Made by a program: the position numbers and the translations under genes. 64,000 nt of DNA, taken from positions 248,001 through 312,000 of the forward strand of contig CBDFLD010000022.1 of assembly GCA_965249005.1 (NCBI GenBank), given 5' to 3'. The notes under the pieces are model-generated. The model searched no databases. It was not told the DNA's origin and saw only the letters and a program-made list of their open reading frames with translations. The stretch is from CBDFLD01 sp965249005 (lineage in GTDB: Bacteria; Acidobacteriota; UBA6911). This document shows, piece after piece, positions 8,600 through 18,331 of this stretch; positions within the stretch are counted from its first letter, which is position 1, and each line of letters starts with the position of its first letter.

Positions 8600-11149
8600 C
8601 CTAGCCAGGTTTCAAAGGGAAGCCCGACTTCTGGCTTCGCTCAATCATCCGAACATTGCGGCAATACACGGGCTGGAAGAATCGGATGGGATGCAATTCC
8701 TCGTGTTGGAGTTAGTGACCGGGGAGACACTGGCGGAGAGACTGAAGAAGGGGCGTCTTCCTGTTGAAGAAGCCCTGGACCTCTGTCGCCAGATAGCCGA
8801 GGGGCTAGAGTCAGCCCATGAGCAAGGAATCATTCACCGAGATATCAAACCCGCCAATATCTTCATCACGAAACGTGGTCACGCCAAGGTCCTGGACTTT
8901 GGACTGGCGAAGCTCACGGAATCACCCACAGAAGCCGGGTCTGCAATGCCGACTGCACAAGCCCCGGAAGATCAGTTGACCACTCCCGGCACTGCAATGG
9001 GAACCGTGGCCTATATGTCACCGGAGCAGGCCCTTGGGAAAGAGTTGGATGCCAGAACCGATCTCTTCTCGTTGGGTGTCGTGCTGTATGAGATGGCAAC
9101 TGGGTCTCAACCGTTTCGGGGAGAGACATCTGCAGCAATATCTAACGAGATTATCAACAAAGCCCCGACGTCGCCGGTGCGATTGAATCCCGACTTGCCC
9201 GATGAGTTGGAGACCATCATCAACAAGGCGCTGGAGAAGGACAAGGAGGTCCGTTGCCAGTCCGCCAAAGAATTGCTGACCGATCTGAAGCGGCTGAAGC
9301 GGGATACGGACTCTGGCAAGTCTACTTCTGCAGTAGCTGCGGCAACTCAGCAGGGGAAGCGTCTGTGGCTGTTTGCAGTGGTTGGCTTGGGCGTTGCAGC
9401 AATAACGGTTGCCGTTGTGGCGTGGTTTCTGTACATGCGTCCAACGAGTCAAGAATCGGAAGTAGCACTCAAAGCAGTTCCTCTGACCAGCTACGTAGGC
9501 GCGGAGGCTTGTCCGAGCTTCTCCCCCGACGGCAACCAGGTGGCATATCAGTGGAACGGTGAGAAGCAAGACAATTGGGACGTCTACGTGCAGCAAGTCC
9601 GAGGTGAAGGGCGGCTGCAATTAACAACCGACCCTGCCGAGGATTCTAGCCCAGTTTGGTCTCCAGACGGCCGCTATATAGCTTTCCTTCGATCGCACCT
9701 GCCCTTGAGAACAGAATTGCTGTTAATTTCTCCCCTAGGTGGGGTGGAACGAAGACTCAGTGAGGGGCGCCTATGGTTGCCGACGGGCGATCCGGGGACT
9801 CGATTTCTGGCCTGGTCTCCTGACAGTAAGTGGCTTGCAGTTCCAGCAACGCTCGTCGGCGACCCGGAAGGTGGTTTGTATCTTCTTTCCATCGAGTCTG
9901 GGGAGAAGCGCAGGTTGACTTCTCCTGGGCAGAGAGGAGAATGGCAGGCTGCCTTCTCCCCGGATGGTCGCACGATGGTCCTCACTCCCCTCCGCGGTGC
10001 CACACACCTCTACTCACTTGACCTTTCTGATGACTATGAGCCAATAGGCGCACCGAGACAGGTTACCCATGAGGCTACCGAGAGTATGGATCCGGTCTGG
10101 GCAAGAGGCGGCAGTGAGATTATCTTCTCGTTAGGTTTGGTGGGACATGGTAACGCCAGTCTGCAAAGGATTCCTGTCTCAGGTTCTGGCCGCCCCCGAC
10201 AGTTGCCGTTTGGTGCTGAATTTGCGAGGGCACCTGTATTGTCGCAACAGAGACAGAGTTTAGCCTACGTACGAATATCCCCCAACGCAAACATCTACCG
10301 CGCCTCCCTCCCCGGGCCCGGCACGGCCCCGATAGCTGGGGTTAGTCGCGCCGAGAAACTCATCTCCTCCACACGATTCGACTCAGCCGCACAGTATTCT
10401 CCCGACGGCACGAGAATCGTTTTCCGCTCTGGAAGTCCTGAAATTTGGGTGTGCGACAGTGAGGGAAATACGCCTGTTAAGGTGACTTCGTTCGAGGGAC
10501 CGCTCGTGGCATCGCCAGTCTGGTCTCCTGACGGAAAGCAAATATCCTTTTACGGCGCTGCGGAAGGAAACTCAGACATCTATGTCGTCCCCTCTACCGG
10601 AGGCGCACCGAGACGGCTGACTAGCGACTTATCCAGTGATGCTTCCCCAAGTTGGTCGGGAGACGGTGAGTGGATCTACTTCGAGTCACTCAGAACTGGT
10701 GAAATGGAGGTGTGGAAAATACGGGTTGGGGGGAGTGAAGTCGTCCAGGTAACCACGGGCGGAGGTGACAACCCCTTTGAATCACCGGATGGCAGCACCC
10801 TCTTTTTCGCCAAGCGCAAGGATGGTCTACGTCTCTGGAAGATGCCCGTTAAAGGCGGCAAGGAACAAGAAGTTACCGATTCATTGTTTAGCATCAACCT
10901 CTTCACCGTGGTGGAACAGGGGGTTTACTTCATTCCAGGACCCAGTAGTGAGGATGGTTTCTGGATTCACTTTCTCGACTTCTCAACTGGCGAAGCAATA
11001 CCAGTTGTCCCAGTGGCTAAAGACCGGGACAAAATCCAGAACAGCAGGCTAAGTGTGTCTGCAGACGGCCGATCTATTCTCTTCACCCTAAAGGAGAATG
11101 AATCCGACATCATGCTCGTGGAAGATTTCCAGTAGAAGAGTGAATAGGG

Positions 11150-11200
11150 GACGACCCTCGTTTCCAGGACCTCCTGCGCCGCATGAACTTCCCGGAGTGA
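11150..11200 (+). pseudogene. loose kinase C-terminal tail relic, copy 1
   Basis: The plus strand reads DDPRFQDLLRRMNFPE followed by TGA. This is the usual last segment of acidobacterial kinase-TPR proteins. Here it stands alone, 15 bp after the stop of the second kinase. Near-identical copies are at 13952-14020 and 24731-24781. Confidence 0.6.
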
Positions 11201-11300
11201 TGAAGCAATAAACTCCTTGATGTGCGTTTTCCACCTCCCGCCAACCCCGCTTCTGCTATCCTAGCCCCCAGCGATAAACCGACAAAATCCACAGAGCACT

Positions 11301-13949
11301 ATGGCTCTTGAAAACGGAACCCAGGTTGGTCCGTACGAGATCCTCTCCCAAATCGGGGCGGGAGGAATGGGAGAGGTGTACCGTGCGAAGGACACCCGTC
11401 TAGGCCGTCACGTCGCGTTGAAGCTCCTTTCCGAGAGTCTGGCCAAAGACCGACATGCCCTGGAACGGTTCCAGCGGGAAGCGCGGGCGGCATCTGCCCT
11501 GGATCACCCCAATATCTGTGCCATACACGATATTGGAGAGCATGAAGGCCAGCCCTACATCACGATGCAGTATCTGGAAGGACAGACCCTGAAGGAGCGG
11601 ATCGAGAGTGGGGCTATAGAGACAGAGGAGCTACTGGATCTGGGGATTCAGATAGCGGACGCACTGGAAGTAGCACACTCCAAAACAATCGTGCACCGGG
11701 ATATCAAGCCGGCCAATATCTTCATCGCAGAACGAGGCCAGGTAAAGATCCTGGATTTTGGATTGGCAAAATCGACGGAGAAGTCGTCGGACTCTGCGTC
11801 CATGGCGACAGAAACAAATCTGACGAGTCCGGGATCAACGGTGGGGACGGCATCCTACATGTCGCCGGAACAGGTCAAGGGACAAGATCTCGATGCTCGT
11901 ACGGATCTGTTTTCGTTTGGTGTGGTGCTCTATGAGATGGCGACGGGGACACAACCGTTCAAGGGGGCGACAACCGGGGTTGTGTTCAACGAGATATTGA
12001 CGAAGGTGCCGACGTCAGCTGTGCGGATCAAGCCGGAGTTGCCGGATGACGTGGTACGGGTGATAGAGAAGGCGTTGGAGAAGGACGCGAAGCTGAGGTA
12101 TCAGTCAGCGAAGGATCTGCTGGCGGATCTGAGGAGGCTGAAGCGGGACTCGCTGACGGGGGTGTCGATACCGCGACATGAGGTAGAGCCGAGGCCAAAA
12201 GACAGCTGGCCGACGGTGTGGATCGCGGCGGCGATCGTCGTACTGGCGCTTGCGGTGGGAGCGGGAATCTACTTCTGGCCAGAGCCGGAAACGGTCGCGG
12301 ACCTTCCTACGGAATCGCGTCCGATCCCTAGGAACATCACTAGTGACGGCCAGGAGAAGTATGGCCCCCGGCTCTCCCCCGACGGCGAGCATGTGATCTA
12401 CTTTGACAGTGAGGGTATCTTCGTCAAACTGGTCCTCGAGGGCACGCCACCGCATCCACTAATCAAAAATGGCGGGATATGGCCGGCTTGGTCCCCCGAT
12501 GGCAAACAGTTTGCCTTCACGCGGAAAACCGGGGAAAAGTGGTCGCTCTATACGATGCCCTTTCCCTATGGAGCACGCGAAGAGTTTCTGATCGACCTTG
12601 CAGGTCATATCGGTTTGGCGTCTGTAGGGCCGCTTACCCACCTATCCTGGTCACCGTCACCGGGCGGAGAATGGCTGGCCACGGCCGAAAGGCCTCAGGA
12701 AGATCAGCCATGTCAAATCGTGCTGATTTCCACAAAAACTCGGACTAGGGCACCCCTGACAACACCTCCGGACACGTCCCCTCTGGGCGATACCTGGCCT
12801 TCGTTCTCACCGGATGGAAGTCAAGTGGCCTTCGTTCGTTGGACGTCTTTTATCATAGGCGACATCTGGACCGTGTCGGTTAACGGGGACGATCTCCGCC
12901 GGGTAACCCACGAGAATGGATCCTGCTTTAAGCCGACCTGGACCGTCGACGGCCGGGAGATCGTCTTTGAAGGAGTTAAAGGTAGGGGCGACCATCGTCT
13001 CTATCGCGTACCCGTTGCAGGTGGTACACCGAAGGTGGTTGCTGGTGTGGACAGTGGGGCGTGGCAACCCTCCATTCGCGGCAATCGCCTGGTGTATCTC
13101 CAGCGGGACAAAGAAAAGCCGAGTATATGGCGGATCCCGGGTTCGAACATGCGGGAGACGCGAGACCCGGAGCGAATCACTCCTACCAGTCCGAGGATCT
13201 CAGACTGGCAACCCAGTGTGTCCCCGGAGGGCAAGAACATCGTGTTCGCTTCGAACAGGGGCGGTCGTTACGGCATCTGGATGGCGCAGGCCGACGGCAC
13301 GAAACCAGAACCGTTGACTCCGTCCCTATTCGGTGCACGACCCGATTGGTCTCCCGACGGAAGTCGGATCGTATTCACCTCCTCCAGTCGGGACGGGAAT
13401 ACCGACATCTACTGGGTGCATGTTGAAAGTTTAGAGCCGAAACGTCTGACATCTCATCCTTCCGCCGATATCGGGCCCCAATGGTCTCACGATGGCAGCT
13501 GGATCTATTTTAACTCCCTTCGCAGTGGAATTTCGCAGATCTGGAAGATGTCCGCGAAGGGGGGTGAGGCAACCGCGACCCTGGTAATAAAAGACGAGGC
13601 CGCGACTCCACGCGAAGATGGGAAATACCTTTACTATAGGAAGAACAAGGATAAGAGCATCTGGCGAGTTTCTATCGAGGACGGCGAAAAGACCCGGGTA
13701 CGGGAAGGAAGCGTTCTTCTGTTCGATATCGTCGGAGATCGACTCTACTACGGAAAGGACACAAGTGCAGGAGGCTTCTCGATCTATTATCGGGACTTGA
13801 AGACCCAAGAGGATACCCTCGCTCATACACAGGAAGGCCCCGTAAGTCTCCAAAGTCTCACCGTATCCCCTGATGAGAAATGGATCTACTACGCCTTCTA
13901 CGAGACGACGGTGAGTACGGACATCATGCTGATCGAGAATTTCCGATGA
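11301..13949 (+). CDS. membrane serine/threonine protein kinase with PD40 propeller
   Basis: An intact 882-residue receptor-like kinase, the only complete one of the three. The cytoplasmic Hanks-type kinase domain has glycine loop GAGGMGEVY (about 19-27), ATP lysine K41, catalytic HRD at 132-134, DFG at 152-154 and activation segment GTASYMSPEQ. A single transmembrane helix spans about 305-326. The remaining 550 residues form PD40/TolB-like propeller blades with repeated SPDG motifs, probably outside the cytoplasmic membrane and sensing an unknown ligand. The start MALENGTQVGPYEIL parallels that of the first kinase, and the upstream spacers are also alike (a stretch ending CCAGCGATAAACC or CCAGCATTGAACC before the start), which argues for tandem duplication. 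Substrates are unknown. Confidence 0.93.
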   Translation: MALENGTQVGPYEILSQIGAGGMGEVYRAKDTRLGRHVALKLLSESLAKDRHALERFQREARAASALDHPNICAIHDIGEHEGQPYITMQYLEGQTLKERIESGAIETEELLDLGIQIADALEVAHSKTIVHRDIKPANIFIAERGQVKILDFGLAKSTEKSSDSASMATETNLTSPGSTVGTASYMSPEQVKGQDLDARTDLFSFGVVLYEMATGTQPFKGATTGVVFNEILTKVPTSAVRIKPELPDDVVRVIEKALEKDAKLRYQSAKDLLADLRRLKRDSLTGVSIPRHEVEPRPKDSWPTVWIAAAIVVLALAVGAGIYFWPEPETVADLPTESRPIPRNITSDGQEKYGPRLSPDGEHVIYFDSEGIFVKLVLEGTPPHPLIKNGGIWPAWSPDGKQFAFTRKTGEKWSLYTMPFPYGAREEFLIDLAGHIGLASVGPLTHLSWSPSPGGEWLATAERPQEDQPCQIVLISTKTRTRAPLTTPPDTSPLGDTWPSFSPDGSQVAFVRWTSFIIGDIWTVSVNGDDLRRVTHENGSCFKPTWTVDGREIVFEGVKGRGDHRLYRVPVAGGTPKVVAGVDSGAWQPSIRGNRLVYLQRDKEKPSIWRIPGSNMRETRDPERITPTSPRISDWQPSVSPEGKNIVFASNRGGRYGIWMAQADGTKPEPLTPSLFGARPDWSPDGSRIVFTSSSRDGNTDIYWVHVESLEPKRLTSHPSADIGPQWSHDGSWIYFNSLRSGISQIWKMSAKGGEATATLVIKDEAATPREDGKYLYYRKNKDKSIWRVSIEDGEKTRVREGSVLLFDIVGDRLYYGKDTSAGGFSIYYRDLKTQEDTLAHTQEGPVSLQSLTVSPDEKWIYYAFYETTVSTDIMLIENFR

Positions 13950-13951
13950 GG

Positions 13952-14020
13952 ATGGACCCCATCCGCGACGACCCTCGCTTCCAGGACCTGCTGCGCCGCA
14001 TGAACTTTCCGGAGCGATGA
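13952..14020 (+). pseudogene. loose kinase C-terminal tail relic, copy 2
   Basis: It starts two bases after the stop of the third kinase and reads MDPIRDDPRFQDLLRRMNFPER then TGA. The following bases (about 14028) start another short relic, MQPLRAEKIE, resembling the start of the fragment at 24792. The rest of the spacer up to 14289 holds no supported gene. Confidence 0.6.
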
Positions 14021-14289
14021 GGCAACAATGCAACCTCTCAGAGCCGAAAAGATCGAAACTCAGATATTCGGGGAGGTTGGGATTATGGCTCTGAATCGTT
14101 TCGCCAGCAGAAGACTGGCAGAGCGTTCGGGAGGCTTCTGCTTTAGGCACAGGTGATCAGGGCCTATTCTTGCTGGCATTCTCAGTACGTGCGCTGATCT
14201 GGTGACCCTATCAGCAAATGAACAGGTTTATCCTGTATCGTCTCTCCGCCGATATTCCACGAAACTCGGAGCCAAGCCAATCTCTCGGG

Positions 14290-15523
14290 TCAGTGCCCCT
14301 TCGCTGTCTTGAGTGTCCGATAGAGGAGGCTGCCACGCTCATCATAAAACGAGAACTCGGCCCGGACAGGAGAATCTTTTCTGGACGGCGTGATATCCAC
14401 TTTCAGGAAACCACCCGATGGCTCGTGCTGGGTGTACTTGTGCGTGATCCTGCCACCGGGATCTGTCGACCCAGGCTGGCCCGGCGCCACGGCGCTTCCA
14501 GCATTGGCATCACAGATGGCCCCGCAGGAGAACTCTTCGAAGCCGCTCGGATGCAGCGCGTGATATTGCCAGTGCCGGTCACCGCAGATCAGATAGAAGT
14601 GCTTATCGAGGAAGCCGTTTCTGGTCAACCAAGTAGAGAACTTCCTCGCTTCATGCTGGAACCCGCCGATGTTGGCGTGACTATCTCGCTTGAGGGTGCT
14701 GTCGGGGCCGACCAAGGGAGTCGGTGAAATGAGAATCTTGAAGGTGGCGTCGGATGCCAACAGTGTCCTTTGCAGCCACGCCATTTGCTTTTTGCCCCAA
14801 AGTGTTTTTTCCGTTCCGTCCGGGATGTCGTTCGGGCTCCGATAGTCGCGTCCTTCGACCAGCCAGATCTGTAAATCACGAGTGACGCGATGGGTACGAT
14901 AGGTGACGGGCTCTTTCTCCCGCGGATCCACAACCGGCACCTGTTCCCAGAAGGTGTGAATTCCCAGCTGGCTGGAGGGCTGCTGCGCCATTTCAGGATC
15001 CGCGCGGTCCTCGGCCGTCTCGTGGACTCCGCGTACCGGGGAATGCGGATCACAGTCGTTGAAGCGATGGTCGTGATCGTCCTTCTCCCAATAGGTGGGC
15101 ACCTGGGAAAACAAACATGGTCTTGAACGAGCAGGTTCGACCGAGCTGCGTACTCTCCCTGCTTGCGCCATAGCGCAGACGGTAAACATAGCGGGTATCC
15201 GGATTCAGCCCCGCGACCTTCGCCTTGACGATGTAGTCCTGATGGGGGGTCGCTTCGATCCAGTCGGTCAGCACGACATCCTGAAAATCTGGCTCGGTCG
15301 CAATCTCGAACCTGGCGATTCCTGGACTCCCGGGCAAATCTCCATCGACAAGCCGATTTGTTTTCGTGAGTCGGGATTGCAGGATGACGGTGCTGTCCGT
15401 TACTTTGCCTGCCATTGCGCCCAGACCCTGGTAGACTGCCCCGGCTCGCACGGTTGCATCCACCAGTGCCAATCCCAAATCAGTGGCGAAGATCACCGCG
15501 ACCAGCAGTAGAGTCGTTCTCAT
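14290..15523 (-). pseudogene. PhoD-like alkaline phosphatase with internal deletion and frameshift
   Basis: The 5' part (ATG 15523, with AGGAAGGA just upstream) gives a signal peptide (MRTTLLLVAVIFATDLGLAL) and a PhoD N-terminal Ig-like domain (TDWIEATPHQDYIVKAKVAGL, TRYVYRLRYG). That frame is lost near 15100. In another frame the protein continues from PTYWEKDDHDHRFND, the metal-binding DDHD motif of PhoD, through CGDRHWQYHA to the end. About 100 residues between the two, including the first metal-binding residues and the GDYIYE region, are absent. A secreted Fe/Ca-dependent phosphodiesterase was once encoded here, but the gene is now dead. Confidence 0.8.
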
Positions 15524-15685
15524 GGTAGGATCCTTCCTGTCCATTATGCCATCGAGGGCTCCTTTGCACTTGCTCTCACCGACTTTTCCTGCGCTAGAAA
15601 CCTATCGATAGAACTATAACGGGCCGGGATTGCGGATAGGTGATAAACCCACGCCCGAGGAGCAGCGTAGCGCCATCCGGAGTGA

Positions 15686-16245
15686 ATTACCCTCGCCTGA
15701 AGGCGAGGGCTTCGGTCGTCGGCTGAAGCCGACTAAAGGCCTCGCCTCATAGAATGGCCTATTCCGTTATCTTAAAGTCCCGGTCCTCCTGGGGCTCGAC
15801 ACCTTGTTGCTCAATGTACTGCTTGATCACTTCGTCCGTCACATTTCCTGTCGTACACACAAAGTACCCTCGTGCCCACAGGTGCCGGCCCCAGAACTCC
15901 CTTTGCACCGACCTATATTCCCTCATTAGATGGTGACTGCTCTTCCCCTTCACGGCCTGCATGATTCGGCTCGGCGACACCTGCGGCGGCATGCTCAACA
16001 TCAAGTGCACATGATCTGGACTCACATTCCCTTTCACAATCACCACATCCTCAGATGCACAGATCTCTCGGATCAGCTCTCTTGTCCTTCTGGCTATGTC
16101 CCCCTTCAGGACCGGCTTGCGGTACTTCGTGATAAACACAAAGTGATATTGCAGCTCATAGACTGTGTGCGATCCTTTCCGGTATCTCGGCATGCATCAT
16201 TGTACCGCAAGCCTCCTAAAGGCTTCGCCTGAAGGCGAGGGATTT
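15686..16245 (-). mobile_element. IS200/IS605-family element
   Basis: A short element with one Y1 transposase gene, bordered by hairpins instead of terminal inverted repeats. On the left are CCCTCGCC-TGAA-GGCGAGGG (15690-15709) and GTCGGC-TGAA-GCCGAC (15718-15733). On the right is TCGCC-TGAA-GGCGA (16225-16238). All share a TGAA loop. Subterminal hairpins are recognised by IS200/IS605 transposases. The exact ends are estimated. The right end cuts into the unknown gene starting near 16258. Confidence 0.7.
15759..16193 (-). CDS. tnpA: IS200/IS605-family TnpA (HUH Y1 transposase)
   Basis: A 144-residue single-strand transposase. It has the family start (YELQYHFVFITKYRKPVL), the HUH pair in DHVHLML, and the catalytic tyrosine in EVIKQYIEQQ near the C-terminus. 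The length is normal for the family (about 130-155). It acts on single-stranded DNA with subterminal hairpins, which are present on both sides. No TnpB is adjacent. Confidence 0.93.
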   Translation of the reverse strand: MPRYRKGSHTVYELQYHFVFITKYRKPVLKGDIARRTRELIREICASEDVVIVKGNVSPDHVHLMLSMPPQVSPSRIMQAVKGKSSHHLMREYRSVQREFWGRHLWARGYFVCTTGNVTDEVIKQYIEQQGVEPQEDRDFKITE

Positions 16246-16257
16246 CACCCATCCCCG

Positions 16258-16662
16258 AGTGGGACATTAAACGAAAAGGAATTCGTCCAGGTTGCCATTG
16301 ACCTGAAGGACGTGATTGTCCTGGATGGTGTTGATCAGCTTGCGGGCAATCGTTTTCGGATCCGCAGTCATGACCTCTATGGACCACTACCCGCAATCGA
16401 GATCGAAGACAACGGCGATCGGCTGGAGGTGGTTGATGACATCCACAGAGAAGCCGCCAAGCTCTCAGTGATTCATCGACTCCGCAGAGAGCTACTGGAG
16501 ATGTTCGAGGATGCTACGTTTCTTGAACCGACCTTGGTGGATGAGACGGCCGTTGTTGGGGTCTCTTATGGGAACGGGGAGTACACGACAATGGCCGAGG
16601 GGACGAGCTTCTTGGACGCTTACGACGAGCTCCGAGAGAGGGTCATTGACGAGACGTTCTGA
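16258..16662 (+). pseudogene. unknown acidic protein, 5' end replaced by IS200 element
   Basis: An open frame runs from the IS200 border to a TGA at 16662. It encodes about 130 residues rich in Glu and Asp (for example EFVQVAIDLKDVIVLDGVD, then LRRELLEMFEDATF). I do not recognise a family. The first part recurs at 24829-24882. Within a shared stretch of about 60 bases the four differences seen all fall at third codon positions of this frame, so the frame was once under protein-level selection. The other copy shows the missing start, MQPLTPEKIEQ. The native start codon is lost here. Confidence 0.5.
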
Positions 16663-16675
16663 TTTGACAGCCCGG

Positions 16676-16937
16676 TGACCATGCAGAGACAAGAGCGCAG
16701 GCAGAGAGACTCAAAGAGAAATTTCAGCACTGGTGCCGGAAGCGAGGGTTGGAGGGTGCGGCCGCGTTGATTGATCAAGATTGGGAGCGGATGGTGGTTT
16801 CCGCACCGTTCCTCCTCGGCCTCTAGAAACACGTTGCGCAACGCGCCCCAGATACCCAAGTGTCCATCGTCACGAGCCAAGGGGGCACGCACTCCCCGGG
16901 TCTTGAGATCTCTGAGTACCTCCGACGACCAGCTCAA
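16676..16937 (-). pseudogene. scrambled relic of an IS256-family (mutator) transposase
   Basis: On the minus strand, 16937 down to about 16800 reads SSEVLRDLKTRGVRAP, DDGHLGIWGALRNVF and EERCGNHH, the central signature of IS256-family transposases. The next block of the same protein (AETRAQAERLKEKF, then WCRKRGLEGAAALI and DQDWERMV) lies on the plus strand at about 16676-16795. A local inversion has therefore flipped the downstream block. The rest of the gene is missing. It belongs to a different subgroup from the intact IS256 at 24927. Confidence 0.7.
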
Positions 16938-17006
16938 GGAAAAACAAGCTGCTCTCGTGAAGCTGCCCCCTCGAGTGTCGCCACGCAGCCCGAGGCCGGG
17001 TTCCGG

Positions 17007-17336
17007 TTACGGCGCGATGTGCTCAACGCTCTCGGGGTCGACCTCGACCTTGCCGTCATCCGTTGCGGTCACCATCACCTTGACCTGGTGACCCTCGTGG
17101 CCCTTGAGCGCCTCAGGATTCGCGACCACGTGGACATTGCCCTCGCCGTCGACCAGCACGAGGTCGGCGCCGTTGCTGGCACATTTCTTGACACACGCAA
17201 TGGAGGCATCGGTATGGTCGGTGTGTTTGTCCTTGCAGTTCGAATCGGAGACGTGAGCGGTAATGGCATCGCCGGCGATCGCGGTTCCGGTGAACACGAG
17301 GGCCGCGGCGACGAGCAGAAACAGTGTTTTCTTCAT
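17007..17336 (-). CDS. small exported protein with conserved Cys/His segment
   Basis: A 109-residue protein with a clear signal peptide (MKKTLFLLVAAALVFTGTAIAG). The mature part has SDSNCKDKHTDHTDASIACVKKCASNG, here split as a Cys/His-rich segment DSNCKDKHTDH followed by ACVKKC, and then a beta-rich tail (NVHVVANPEALKGHEGHQVK). Small periplasmic proteins of this layout are common in Acidobacteriota; their function is unknown, with metal binding or a redox role possible from the Cys and His residues. A strong ribosome-binding site, GGAGGTAGG, lies before the ATG. It stands alone between IS debris. Confidence 0.82.
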   Translation of the reverse strand: MKKTLFLLVAAALVFTGTAIAGDAITAHVSDSNCKDKHTDHTDASIACVKKCASNGADLVLVDGEGNVHVVANPEALKGHEGHQVKVMVTATDDGKVEVDPESVEHIAP

Positions 17337-17674
17337 GGTCCTACCTCCAGCGGGCAGCGCCCGCGCATTGGGTCAGATGGGTCGGGTTGGTGAGAGACTC
17401 TGGTGAGAATAGGCAAAACAAAGCTGCTATCATGAAGCTGGTCCTCGCCCGGGATGCGTTCCGTGGTGCTTCTGATAGGAGGTATTATGTCTCCTTTCAC
17501 AGATTCCCGTCAATCAGAGAATCGCGATCATCCTTCGGATCCGACCCAGGGCATCCACCACCCCCACCCCCATGCTTTGCATATGGGTCCTACGGGCACC
17601 CCATATCTCTGATGGATTTGGCTGGAGTCTGAGAATTTCCGTAACACCTTCAGAATTGTTTGGAAATCTCAGTC
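17337..17674. other. spacer with one possible very small ORF
   Basis: The only candidate here is a 41-codon frame on the plus strand (17487-17612) with a good ribosome-binding site (TAGGAGGTATT) directly before ATG. It encodes MSPFTDSRQSENRDH and a His/Pro-rich tail (HHPHPHALHM). It has no recognisable family and may be chance or the 5' remnant of a deleted gene. Confidence 0.3.
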
Positions 17675-17932
17675 AAAGACCGGACGTCCACGGTTCTCTC
17701 ACGCAGGCGCCCGGCCAGAGCAAGGAGAGGATGTGTCGGCCTCTCCCCACCCTTTTCGAGAGTCCCCCAGAACCCCCTTTTTACTTCACAGTCCCCACTC
17801 TGCTACGGGGATTCTGGGGGCCAAGACCGGACGCCCAACGCTTCTCCCAACGGGCGCCCGGCCAAAGGCTCTCAGAACCCACCTTTTTACTTTACAGCCC
17901 CCCTGCTGCGGGGATTCCGGGAGCCAAACTGA
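17675..17932 (+). repeat. two tandem degenerate repeats of about 148 and 110 bp
   Basis: Two direct repeats begin AAGACCGGACG at 17675 and 17823. They share GGCGCCCGGCCA, AGAACCC-CTTTTTACTT-ACAG and GCTGCGGGGATTC-GGG blocks. The second unit lacks about 35 bp in the middle. Open frames through them give Pro/Arg-rich, unlikely proteins. Nothing else was recognised up to 18331. Confidence 0.6.
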
Positions 17933-18331
17933 ATATCAAAGGTAAGGCTATGGGTATCGTATTGGGGCGACGACTTTCTTTTGTACGGGTGCGGTGTCGG
18001 ACTAGTGTTCGATCTTGAGGCGTACGTGAACAGTTCCCTTACTCACATTCTGCTCCTGGTGCAATGAGTAAGTCAATGGGAAGTTGGCACCCCCAAAACG
18101 CTGGTTTCTGCCATTCGGAGCGTCGCTCACAATGCCCGTTTTTGCTCTCCAGCCCGTGACTATATCGGGGTTTCTAAAGTCAAAATGGAAAACGAATGGT
18201 AGGAGTAGGGGGGTGAGTAAAACTCACGCGATGGAAGCTTGGCGGGGCGACATAAAGTTGGGAGCGATGCGGGTTTCGTCCGCCTGCCGCGACCTGCTAC
18301 TGATCACTCTCGTTGAATCATAGAGCAAGCG

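Larger units (their letters stand above)
6371..11135 (+). pseudogene. serine/threonine protein kinase with PD40 propeller, split by IS1380
   Basis: The 5' part (6371-6747) encodes an N-terminal helical segment (MQPERWAKIEKLYHEALEL), typical of these kinases, then the glycine loop GVGGMGEVY and the lysine motif VAIKVLPE. The IS1380 copy at 6748-8599 interrupts codon 126. The gene resumes at 8606 in the same frame: removing the IS and one copy of the target duplication CCTAGC restores ERLARFQREAR and a 968-residue protein. The 3' part has HRD (GIIHRDIKPAN), DFG, SPEQ, a transmembrane helix (LWLFAVVGLGVAAITVAVVA) and about ten propeller blades with PDG repeats. The ATG at 6371 is chosen over an upstream GTG because GGAG lies nine bases before it. 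The insertion removes the ATP site from the rest, so the gene is inactive unless the IS excises precisely. Confidence 0.9.

Noticed and set aside
6824..8767. 647-codon open frame opposite the IS1380 transposase (again at 30116-31924)
   Set aside because: It is antisense to an intact DDE transposase with clear motifs; the reverse frame is a by-product of codon use and runs past the IS end into the kinase.
17675..17932. Possible CRISPR array
   Set aside because: Only two long degenerate units without regular short repeats or unique spacers, and no cas genes.
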